Assembly: GCA_963920525.1 (NCBI GenBank)
Contig: OY986439.1
Span: 34,293,819 to 34,357,818 of the forward strand
Source: Dichetophora obliterata
Lineage: Eukaryota; Arthropoda; Insecta; Diptera; Sciomyzidae
Direction of reading: 5' to 3'
DNA: 64,000 nt
Shown here: in pieces, positions 1-9,689 of the stretch
Position numbering within the stretch: the first letter of the stretch is position 1
Layout of the letters: each line of letters begins with the position of its first letter
Program-made: the position numbers and the translations under genes
Notes under the pieces: model-generated
What the model was told of the DNA's origin: nothing
What the model saw: the letters and a program-made list of their open reading frames with translations, nothing else
Databases searched by the model: none

Positions 1-117
1 TCATAACGATTTAAATACAATTTAGGAAATTCAAAAGCGTAGGCAACCAAATCTGCAGCTTTTGAAACAACACTAAATTAATGAAAAATTACTCTTTTAC
101 AGCGGTTTTATCGCCAA

Positions 118-795
118 GTTTTTATTTGATTTATTTTATTTTTTTATTTTATTTTTTTATTTTTATTTAAAAAACTTGTTGACATATAAGAATAGTTCTT
201 TTGCATGCCGAATTAACATTGGATATAACAATATTTAAAACACGAAATGCAAAGTAATGTTACATAATGTTATCAATAACAATATTACTAAAAAAGACTA
301 AAATTTAAACAATGAATAATTATTCCTTAAAATGTAATTAGAGAATAAGAGAAGAACAAGAAAAGTAAGGAGAGAAATTTGAAGTTAAGAAAAGTGTTTG
401 AAAATTAAATGCTTAAAGTTAATTTTATAAGAAACGCTTTTAATACTATTAGGTAATGAATTCCACGACCTAATGACACTGACGAAAAACAATCTACTGG
501 AGTTAAGGAAATTGTATCTAGGGATAAGGAGAATCATATTTCTACTTGACCTGCAAAACTTCAACTTATCAAAAAGATATGTAGGACTACGTGTATAGAT
601 AATTCGGTGTAAGAATATGCAATTTCTAGCTTCAAGGTAACTAGGTAAGTCACGACCAAGTAATTTTTTACAATAGACAGAGATATGATCAAACTTTCTA
701 AGACCATATACATAGCGAGCTGCATTATTAAAAGCTACCAGGAGCTTATGTAGGGACCGAGAGTCAAGTTTGCAGTACACGACCTCAGAGTATGT
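118..795 (-). pseudogene. 3' part of split non-LTR retrotransposon (LINE-A): end of RT ORF and tail
   Basis: The frame at 385-783 encodes about 131 residues that look like the C-terminus of a CR1/L2-like or related LINE ORF2, with a RSWNSLPNSIK block of the kind found there. It joins in frame to the reverse transcriptase piece at 2851-3168 once the element at 800-2850 and one TATG copy are removed; the junction then reads LIMPIITYSEVVYCKL. Below the stop, 118-175 is a T-rich run on the plus strand, an A-rich tail on the coding strand, as expected for a LINE 3' end. The piece is a relic because the element is 5'-truncated and interrupted. The clade is uncertain. Confidence 0.75.
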
Positions 796-799
796 TATG

Positions 800-2850
800 C
801 ACGGTGTGCAGGAAGCAACTTTTATTCAACCTGAAATGTCGACGCAATCTGAGTATGCAGATGTTTGAAGAACCATCTACAGGTGCACAATTCAGTGTTT
901 TTAAAATCCTATGAGTTCGTTTGAGGGGGTGAATCGATTTCTTATAGTAAGAAAATTGTTTTTATTGTATATCATAAGTAGGTAGTAAAAAAATTAAAGA
1001 ATATGTACTCAATGTTTAAAAAAGGATATAACTTCATATATTTACAATTTAATAAATGAAAAAATGCAATCTAGTAAAGGATCCGGTAAGAAAACGTGTG
1101 TTATTATAAATCCAAAATAGCAAATAATTATAAATTGTGAAGAAAACTAGTTATATAATGTTTGTCTTTATTACCTGTAATACTATTTTATTCATTGTGT
1201 AATGACTTTAATATTTACATATTAAGAGATGAAAAAGTAACAACTGCTTACTGCAACTTTGAAAAATATGCTGCATTATTCATTGAATTAATTTTTCTTC
1301 GATTCCAATGTTTTAAAAATTCCTTGTGAATGGATTCCCCTGCTTGTTCAGACCGGATATCGAGTCCATCTCTATTTAGATACTCCAGACAATGAGTAAG
1401 GTGTTACATTAGCTTTCAATGTATTGGAAATTTTTTCAATTTTTCAATGTACTCTTAAAGATTATCATCCTTTTGAGTAGAAAAGCCGCAGTTAATTATC
1501 TTGTTCATAGCTTTGAGAGCGTTAATGAATAGAACTTATCATAAATTTCCAATGTTTTGATATATGTCAGGATCATTTAACTTATCTGCGTTTTTCAAAA
1601 GGGTACGGCAGGCATTGCTTTCAAATGTTTCGCAATGATAGTTTAATTGTGTTAAATTAAGTTTTATTGGCCAAATCAGTGCCTTTTGTCTACTGAGGAT
1701 TGGAACTAATACATCTCAAAACAAGTGATTGACGAATCCCTGCATTACATGTAATTCCAGAACAATACACTTTTGGATAAAGCAAACATCATCACTTTTT
1801 TTTAGGAATGGTGAATTCATAGTGCTATGACACTCTTCACCTCTTTTTTTATCCGAATCAAGAGAAGAAAATTTATTAAAGTTTGAAAGATTGTTCATTT
1901 TGATTCAGTTCTTTTTAATTTTGTAAGCTAGCAAAGCAAGCAGTTAAAGTCAGTAGTTAATCTGCAGGGTCTTTCATTGATTTTTGTTAAATCGAACAAA
2001 GTAGAAATATTACTTTATGATTCTGTGTGTTTGAGACAATACACAGCATTTTTAACCGTTTTACAATTGTCAACTTTGTTTCTTTGTTTGAATTGCCTTA
2101 TTTATTGTATAGCTTTTAATTAAAATGTTCATCGTTTTCATCTTCATTTCGGTACGCTGAAGAATAGTTTTCTGGAAGCATTGTTAAACTAATTTTAAAG
2201 AAGCCCTGTCCTTCGTCAGCCATTACTTTCATCATAGTTTCTTATGAAATTGCGAGCCTCCAAAACCGCTTATTATAATTCAGATGCATCAGCCCATACC
2301 ATGGATTGACTTTATTTTGATTTGTTTGAAACTACGTCAAACCGTAAATTATAAGTTTGCAAACATTTTTCCGAGTGTTAACTTTTTATGTAACATGTGA
2401 GGCGCAGTTTTGTGAAATCGAATTTCAACTTTTTCTACTTCGAATAAAATTAGCAGCATTTCTCGTTTGTCTGACGCTTGTGTCTGAATTTTTCATAATA
2501 TTATCTTAATACATTTTTTAAAAAATTATACTTTTTTGCTCTTTTGGATTTATAACAACAGACAATCGCTTACCGGATCCATTACTAAATGGAATTTTTT
2601 CATTTCTTAAATTGCAAATATTTGAAATTAAATCGTTTTTTAAACTTTGAGGACATATTTTTTAATTTTTTTACTATAATATAAAAAAAATCAATTTGTT
2701 TACTACAAAAAATCGATTCACCCCCTTAAACGAACTCATAGGATTTTAAAAACAATAAATTATGCGTCTATATACTGTTCTTCAAACATCTACATACTCA
2801 GATTGCGTCGACATTTCAGGTTGAATAAAAGTTGCTTCCTGCACACCGTG
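800..2850. mobile_element. 2.05-kb DNA transposon with long TIRs and 4-bp TATG TSD (Chapaev/CMC-like candidate)
   Basis: Both ends carry the identical terminus CACGGTGTGCAGGAAGCAAC in inverted orientation. Recognisable inverted similarity continues for roughly 340 bases (about 800-1140 against 2510-2850). TATG occurs immediately outside at 796-799 and 2851-2854. Removing 800-2850 plus one TATG restores the LINE-A reading frame, which confirms the boundaries. A 4-bp TSD with termini beginning CAC is compatible with the Chapaev branch of CMC elements, but that assignment is inference. Confidence 0.85.
1270..1898 (-). pseudogene. Decayed transposase-like frame inside the 800-2850 element
   Basis: One minus-strand frame gives coding-like sequence with several stops. 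An open stretch of 60 codons (1716-1898) is followed, after one stop, by residues such as LIWPIKLNLTQLNYHCETF. Near 1330-1380 there is a block containing RSEQAGESIHKEF. The SEQ-x-x-E-x-x-H arrangement resembles transposase-derived repetitive proteins I recall from insects and cnidarians. I cannot place the family firmly. At least four in-frame stops make it non-functional. It reads inward from the right TIR, as a transposase gene would. Confidence 0.45.
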
Positions 2851-3168
2851 TATGATCGGCATAATCAACTGCAATACAAGTTTTCTTTTTGTTTCAACTG
2901 GCACAAAATCGGATGTCATTCGGAGAATACGTAGAAGATAATATACTTTTTTTACGCATGAAATGATATAATCATCGCAGGCAAGGAATGAATTTATTTG
3001 AAAACCAAGATTTGTGGCCTTACTTACAAGTTTCAGTTTAACGGTATTAAGTAAAATTGGAGGCAAATCCTCATAGTAAAATGGAGTTTTAGATATAGGC
3101 AAAACAAATGATTTCGTGGGGTTCAACGTGAGCATATTCTCATCTGCCCATTTAGACACCAAAGCTAA
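2851..3168 (-). pseudogene. LINE-A reverse transcriptase, palm-to-thumb segment
   Basis: The frame encodes a segment beginning VSKWADENMLTLNPTKS, followed by the usual LINE pattern of a hydrophobic strand, a LGFQI turn and a LIMPI block. In LINE RTs these lie just after the YADD box. On the upstream side it is cut at 3166 by the 3169-3432 palindromic element, and downstream by the 800-2850 element. Deleting the first with one TAA copy gives the continuous peptide VNEDLALVSKWADEN, so the piece was an undamaged coding segment when it was hit. Confidence 0.85.
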
Positions 3169-3432
3169 CAGCCCTATTCTGGCGAATTAACAAATTGTTA
3201 ACCAGTATTTTGAATATTTTTAAGTGTTTGTTGTAATTTTCTTATTTCAAAACAAAATTTGAAGCTCAAAAATAAAAAATTTTGATAAAAATCGTCAACT
3301 GCGTTTCAATTATTGACAATTTCATTAACAAATTTTGTTTTTTGAGCTTTAAATTTTGTATTGAAAACAACAAACACATAGAAATATTCAAAATACTGGT
3401 TAACAATTTGTTAATTTGCCAGAATAGGGCTG
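3169..3432. mobile_element. 264-bp fold-back MITE with 3-bp TAA TSD
   Basis: The termini are CAGCCCTATTCTGGC and its exact inverse. The two arms are near-complementary over most of the element's length, so the whole unit could fold into one hairpin. TAA flanks it at 3166-3168 and 3433-3435. The clean restoration of the LINE frame on removal validates both ends. A 3-bp TWA-type TSD fits PIF/Harbinger MITEs, but the terminus itself is not diagnostic. Confidence 0.88.
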
Positions 3433-3661
3433 TAAGTCCTCGTTAACTCTAGCACATAGATCTTCAACCAAGCCGATTGGTCTGGAGTAGTACAATTGGA
3501 GATCATCTGCATATGCATGCATAGTAACGTGTTGGGACTTGCTGAAAATATCATTTATAAACATTGTAAATAGTAATGGCCCAAGAACAGATCCTTGAGG
3601 TACTCCGCTAGTAGTGCTTTTTAGCATAGAAAAATGTTGGCCCACACGCACTCTTTGAGAC
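3433..3661 (-). pseudogene. LINE-A reverse transcriptase catalytic segment (GVPQGS and YADD boxes)
   Basis: This piece encodes the RT core: [14 protein letters not shown], then FINDI, then [11 protein letters not shown], whose aspartate pair is the catalytic metal site. It is bounded by two DNA insertions: the hAT MITE on the coding 5' side and the fold-back MITE on the 3' side. No stop lies inside it. The reading continues upstream as [13 protein letters not shown] once the hAT MITE is removed. Confidence 0.9.
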
Positions 3662-3924
3662 CATTGGCGTCGGAAGCGGGGGGGGCAAGGTGGGCAGTTG
3701 CCCCCCCCACTTTTTTAGCTAGATAAACAATTTAAAAGGAAAAGTTATTCAAAATATCAGTTTTTTTACAACGATAATATTTTTGTATTATATATTTTCC
3801 TCTTCTTTCTCTCTTCTTCATGTTTCATGTAAAGAAATTTTGGTGAACTTTTTTTGCACCACCATTTGTACTGCACCCCCATTTGTACTGCCCCCCCAGA
3901 TGAAATTCGCTTCCGACGCGATTG
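3662..3924. mobile_element. 263-bp non-autonomous hAT element with 8-bp TSD
   Basis: The ends are CATTGGCGTCGGAAGC on the left and, inverted, CAATCGCGTCGGAAGC on the right. A G-run and C-run inside the termini can pair. The 8-bp direct repeat TTTGAGAC flanks it at 3654-3661 and 3925-3932; 8 bp is the hAT hallmark. The GTCGGAAG terminus with adjacent G-runs is typical of one group of hAT elements in animals. Its removal rejoins the LINE frame. Confidence 0.9.
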
Positions 3925-4045
3925 TTTGAGACCTACCTACTAGATAGTTCCTTAGCAAACGGACCGCAGATTTCGAAAATTGAAAATTTTGAGCCAGTTT
4001 TTTGCAGAGAAAAATATATGCAAATAAATTTTTTCTTGACATCAA
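3925..4045 (-). pseudogene. LINE-A truncated 5' end (RT finger segment)
   Basis: Residues LAQNFQFSKSAVRLLRNYL match the pattern between RT motifs A and B in LINEs. Upstream of about 4015 the sequence stops resembling RT: the endonuclease and the first RT motifs are absent, and no other copy is found nearby. This is ordinary 5' truncation during target-primed reverse transcription. The exact truncation point within 4010-4045 is uncertain. Confidence 0.7.
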
Positions 4046-4957
4046 TTAGATTCTTAAATTAAAATTAAATGTTGTTTGAACGTAAGAAAATTTATGACAA
4101 ATTCTTTTTTTTTAATTAAATTTATGATACTAACGAGAAAAAAATACTTTCAAAAGATATTCAAAACTTTCTCGTTAAAAATTTCCAAATAAAATTGTTT
4201 TATTCGGATGTCAGATCATGAGAGGGGCTTTTGAATCCCAAAAACCCCCTTAGCTACGGGCATGATATGTATCACCTGGTTATGCTGAGTGAGCAGTGTA
4301 TTCCGCTCTGCAAGTTTAACCAGTGTTGTCCTGTTTGCGGTTTACTTCATTTATGCTTGTTGCTATTCATGTACCATGTCAAAAAACAAAACATTCCATG
4401 AAAATAAAAAAAAGAAAAAAACTATCTATTGCTATGTTATTTGTTAATTTGTTTTATTGAATGCCCCCCGGAGTGGTTTCATTCTTTAGCAACACAACGA
4501 ATTAAAATCTATGGCTAAAATATGCCTGAGTGCGTGTGTGCTCTACATGTCAATAGTGTGTGGATGTGCGTGTGAGTAGGTATACGGGTGTAATGATGCC
4601 TTTTACCAAAAATTATTGCAATTGTAATTATTTGCACAATTAGTTGAAATTAATTTATCCTTGTTTTGTGGTTGCTGAACTAGCTAGCAGCTATATTAAC
4701 ACTATTAAATGTGTCTGCGTGTGTGTTCTTGTGTGGTGTGTGTATTTCTGCTCAGGGGTCAATTAATTGTTATGAGCTTGTTGCCAAGCTAATGTATTTG
4801 TTTATGATTCAATAACGAAAGTTTTGCGAATTAATTCAGTCATTGACTATCAGAATCTATGGCAGAGTGAAAAAAGTCAATTTTTCACATACATTAGGTA
4901 TGGACTAGTGTTGTATGGAGATCCTTAGTAACAAGATTTGGATACGCGGCAACCCCT
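4046..4957. other. No gene seen; GT-rich low-complexity DNA
   Basis: AT-rich sequence without a credible frame. Imperfect GT-rich stretches lie at about 4525-4590 and 4710-4745. Confidence 0.6.
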
Positions 4958-5403
4958 ATTTTTGTGAGGTTTATAAAAAAAATGCATGAGCCAAAAAATA
5001 GGGGAGGTGGGGTGGGGGTAAATGGCTCCTCATCGGGGTCAAAGGTGGGGGAAAACGAGACAAAATACACGAAACGCTTCACAACTCTCGCCGGGTTGCT
5101 CCTAGTGAGGTGAAATGTAAGACCGACCCCCATTATTTTTCCCCCTCCCACAATTTTTATGAACATACATTTTATAAAATTACCCGCCACCGCCCTAACT
5201 AGCCCCAGAGTGCCCCTATAGGAGTCAAATATATGACCGACCCCCAATATTTTTGTTACCCCAGCAGTTTTTAAGAACATACCTAGCCTCCATCTTTAAT
5301 CATTAGGGTGGTCCCCATACAAAAATTTTTAATTTTTAAAAAATAATTTTATTACTAATATAAAAACATTTTTTTATAATTAATACAAATTATATAGTGA
5401 TAA

Positions 5404-7925
5404 TTAAATAAATTCATTTTTATTATGAGAAGAGTATTTCTTTGTATTTTCATCGACAACCTGAAGCAAAAATATTTTTTCTTCTTCGTTGCGGCATAAT
5501 ACGTTGTTATATTCTTCTACCAATTTCACCCCTCTTTCTGCAGCGTCATTCACAGCATGTAATTTACTCAATATTTCTATCGCTTGCTGGTACTCCTCGC
5601 GTTCTTCCCATTTTTCTGGGTCAGTAGCAATAAAATCCAACGACAATCCAAAGCGCACAAAAAATTTTAATGTTTCAGTTGTTACGTTTTGGCTTAAATC
5701 ATTATTTATCTGTTCTTACTTATTTGTTTTGATGTCACGTTAATTCTCTTCACACCTCTGAATCTAAAAATATTTGCTGAACAATTTTGATTGACACCGC
5801 TACCGCAGTGCTCTGAATTGTCATCGCATTCTTTTTCCAATGCTTCAACAACGTCGTCGTCTTCCTCGCTGTTTATGTTGTTCTCATATTTTTCTTTCTC
5901 CTCCTTAAATGCTATAATTGCGTTCGCCATTTTATGTCGAACATTTTTATCAAATAATGCGAGGGAAACAGCTTCACCACTTAGATACCAAATATGTCCA
6001 GAGAACCTCTTCCACAATCTTTGCGCCACATCCTCATCAATTAAAGCGTAATCAGAAATCGCTACCAAAAAATTAAAATCGTTATATGGAGCTTCGATTG
6101 CACTGGTGGCTGTAAACCAAGCTTTGACGTAAAGAGTTACAATAAAAATGGTAATATTGCGAAGTCCACTTAGTTCGTCTGTATTAAAGCCGAAATGTTT
6201 TCGGAATAAAAACATTTTTGAGCAGTATATGGCTTTCGCCATCCATCGAGCATGATTGACGGCTCCTGGTGGTCTAAAATGATAATTTGGAATATTTTCA
6301 CCAAGAAACAATAAAATAATTTGAAGAAACTCTTTATAGTCATCTCTTGGTTGCTTTTCCTTCAGTTGCGCTAAACAAAAAAACTTGATCTCGTCTTGAT
6401 TTTTGATTGGTATTTTTTCTGCAACCGTAGCATCTTCTATGCCAGAAGTATAAAGTTTATCTTTTATGTCTTCCCATTGCCCTTTGAAACGGGAAAAAAT
6501 TCGGCACTCCTGGCCCAGACATTTTACCGAATCCAGCTTCAAACACTTCTTTTAATATCAATTCATAAATGTTATGTCTGCATGGTAGATAGAAAAGATC
6601 TCTTTCTAATATTTGCTCCAAAAAGATTGCCGCACCTTGAAATTGGCCAGTGTTTGTTGACGTGGTATCGAATGAAATTGCTTGAACACGGTCAGTGATT
6701 TTCCACTCATGCAAAAGCCCGTAAACGGCATCCGCAATACGCCTACCTTTACCTTGACCCGACGGTATCTTTGGCACGCCAAGTAGCTGCTCCTTTCCAT
6801 CGTATGTGACGATGACAGGAATACGATCAACTTTTTTATCGGTGCGTTGCAAGTCCGGCAACATTTTGCCATCCCAGTGCAAATTGAAAAACTTTGTTTT
6901 GGCTATCTGTAAAATTACTCGTGCTAAGTCTTACAGAAATATAATTTTTATTTAATATGGCATACCTGTGGATTTTCCTTTAATAATGCAGCAATCTGCT
7001 GTCTATTTTTTGTACGGGCTTGTCGAAGGGACTTTCGATTGATTGCATATATTTTTGGATCAAGTTGAAAAGCTCGTGCAGCAGCAATCAATATCCGAAC
7101 TGCTGCTACATCCGATGTCTTACATCTTTCGAAAACAGACACAAGATCCGGAGTAATGCATTGGATTGCGCTTCTTCTTTCTTTTGGTATTCTCTTACAG
7201 GAAACCATTGCATCATCGACAGTTTCGAGCTCATTTTCTGATTCACTAGATTCAGTGGATGAAATCTTGCCAACTGAAATTACACAGTACACATTTGTAA
7301 ATATCATAATTACACTGTAAAATTATATTTCTATTGTAATAATCATAGTTACCCGCTACTGCAGATTCGTTTTGAATTTTTGCGCAATTTCTCCGCTTAT
7401 CTTCTAGCCCTTTTCGTTCCGCTTGTCTTTTCTGTTTTTTACCTAAAATCTTGTCAACACCCGCCATGCATCCTTGACGCCCCTTTACTCTTTGCAGTTG
7501 TAAAAAAGCAATATCTTCCTGGTTGGTTACCATTTCGAGTACATTTGCATGTGCGATGTCAAAAAGATCATCTAATTTCTCGACAAACTCAGCCTCCTTT
7601 TTTTTTGTGTTTCGCCACCTCTTAAAGTATTCTTTTGTAAGACTAACCATTCTGCGACCAAAGAATTCACCTTTATTTTCACATTTTTCCTTTGTTTAGT
7701 CGGAATAAATGCTTGGCGCCAAAAAACATTGACAGTGTCGGTTACCAAAGAACCACTTTCGTCGGCATTTATTTTACGCACTCCAGTACCATAAAAATAC
7801 ATTCTAAGCACTTGTTGTCTAGACGGCAACTTTGCTCCCGCTATATTCGAGCATGGTTGTCCGATCAAAAAGAGATCCGTATGTGATCTCGAACTACTCG
7901 CAATGCCCGTCGATGTTAATGCCAT
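5404..7925 (-). pseudogene. Multi-exon transposase, nearly intact, with about three single-base frame breaks
   Basis: Start ATG is at 7925. Exon 1 runs 7925-7353. A 79-bp intron (7352-7274) begins GTAACT and ends TTTCAG. Exon 2 is 7273-6966. A 59-bp intron (6965-6907) begins GTATGC and ends TTACAG. Exon 3 runs on from 6906. Splice phases agree and give about 780 residues. Recognisable blocks are a DDLFDIAHAN segment (exon 1), SFDTTSTNTG followed by PCRHNIYEL (exon 3), a PPGAVNHARWMAKAIY segment near 6270, and a C-terminal AERGVKLVEEYNN block at about 5530. These features recur in repetitive transposase-like proteins of insects and cnidarians; I do not know the superfamily name. Breaks: a 9-T plus-strand run (7598-7606), a 6-A run (6494-6499), and one indel near 5700. 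The two homopolymer breaks could be assembly errors. Confidence 0.75.
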
Positions 7926-7977
7926 TTTTTACTTTGAAATAAAAAATAATAAAAATGAATTAATTTAATTATCACTA

Positions 7978-8312
7978 TATAATTTGTATTTATTATAAAA
8001 AAATGTTTTTATATTAGTAATAAAATTATTTTTTAAAAATTAAAAATTCTTGTATGGGGACCACCCTAATGATTAAAGATGGAGGCTAGGTATGTTCTTA
8101 AAAACTGCTGGGGTAACAAAAATATTGGGGGTCGGTCATATATCGGTCATATAATTTGTATTTATTATAAAAAAATGTTTTTATATTAGTAATAAAATTA
8201 TTTTTTAAAAAATAAAAATTCTTGTATGGGGACCACCCTAATGATTAAAGATGGAGGCTAGGTATGTTCTTAAAAACTGCTGGGGTAACAAAAATATTGG
8301 GGGTCGGTCATA
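7978..8312. repeat. Direct duplication, 172-bp period, in the right TIR of the 3.7-kb element
   Basis: The stretch from AATTTGTATTTATTATAAAA to the GGTCGGTCATATA block occurs twice in tandem, offset by 172 bases. The two copies differ at only a few positions. The left arm has a single copy, so the duplication followed formation of the element. Confidence 0.85.
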
Positions 8313-8815
8313 TATTTGACTCCTATAGGGGCACTCTGGGGCTAGTTAGGGCGGTGGCGGGTAATTTTATAAAAAATAATATTTAGTATGGGAGCCACCC
8401 TAAGGAGCGCAGATAGAGGGTTAGTGTGTTCATAAAAATTGTGGGAGGGGGAGAAATAATGGGGGTCGGTCTTACATTTCACCTCTCTAGGAGCGACCCG
8501 GCGAGAGTTGTGAAGCGTTTCGTGTATTTTGTCTCGTTTTGCTCCACCTTTGACCCCGATGAGGAGCCATTTACCCCCACCCCACCTCCCCCATTTTTTG
8601 GCTCATGCATTTTTTTTATAAACCTCACAAAAATCGAAATCGAAAACTCGTGCTCTAGTTTAACCCTAACATACATGCTATTTTTGACTTAATTGTGGTT
8701 TTGACTAGTTTTTGTGTACAACCGTTAGTTTTACGACATCCAACTTAATGCTGCCATATGACATCATCGTCCTTATTGGGCTAAGCAATTAAAAACGTAT
8801 TATTTTGTTCATATA

Positions 8816-9686
8816 CAGCTGTGGTAAAAATAATAGCAGTACTCTTATATTTAGACATGTTTGTACAAATAATACTTGTCTACAAATTTTGGATCGGGTA
8901 CACCCATTATCATTCCTATACGTACTTTTAACGCTTCTTCGAAATCTGCACTCAGTTTCCTTCTATATTGTAAAATTTTTCAGATACAGGGTGTTTTACG
9001 TTTTTGGCATGTGTTTAGTATTATTGATCTAGAATCTAAACTACTAACCATAAAATAAAAAATAATATTTTGTATTTTTGAAAAAAATACCGACTTTTCA
9101 ATCAATATATCAGCCACTATCATGTCATGTGCGGTAGCGGAGCAAAAATTTTGAGATTATCCAACGAAATATAAACAAATATTGTATCTTTTGTTATAGC
9201 GGAGCTGTAATTGTCTAAATTTAAAATGTCTGTTTTTTATGTAAAAATACACTTAATAAACAATTTCTTTCTAAATTCTAACTTTGTATGATAACAGATC
9301 CGATAAAATAAAAGATACAAAATTTGTTGATATTTCTTTGGATAATCTCAAAATTTTAGCTCCGATACAGAACATGACACGAAAGCGATTGATATATTGA
9401 ATGAAAAGTTGATATTTTTTCCTAAATTATAAAATATAATTTTTTATTTTATGGTGAGGAGTTTAGATTCTAGATCTATAATACTAAACACGTGACAAAA
9501 ACGTAAAACACCCTGTATTTTGAAAATTTTACAATATAGGAGGAAACTAAGAACAGATTTGGAACCAGTGTAGAAAATACATATAGGAATGATAATAGGC
9601 TTACCGGATTCGAAATTTGTAGACTAGTATTATTTATCCAAACATGTCTGAATATAAGAACACTGCTATTATTTTGACCGCAACTT
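8816..9686. mobile_element. 871-bp palindromic Tc1/mariner-type MITE
   Basis: The left end CAGCTGTGGTAAAAATAATA pairs with the inverted right end AAGTTGCGGTCAAAATAATA. TA dinucleotides flank both sides (8814-8815 and 9687-9688). The arms stay similar for about 400 bases each, meeting near 9245, so the element is a giant hairpin with no coding frame. The TA target and the terminus suggest Tc1/mariner ancestry. Confidence 0.8.
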
Positions 9687-9689
9687 TAT

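Larger units (their letters stand above)
4958..8634 (-). mobile_element. 3.7-kb DNA transposon with compound long TIRs and spliced transposase
   Basis: The outer ends start ATTTTTGTGAGGTTTATAAA on the left and carry the inverse on the right. Inverted similarity runs about 450 bases inward on each side, up to the coding region. Each arm contains two diverged subunits marked by a GGGGGTCGGTC block, one of them starting GTATGGGGACCACCCTAA. The element encodes a transposase on the minus strand. I could not identify a convincing TSD, so the outermost few bases are provisional. Confidence 0.8.

Noticed and set aside
8426..8692. Open frame in the right arm of the 3.7-kb element, and a matching one at 4894-5280 on the other strand
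   Set aside because: The two frames are mirror translations of the long TIRs, so they reflect the repeat and not a gene.
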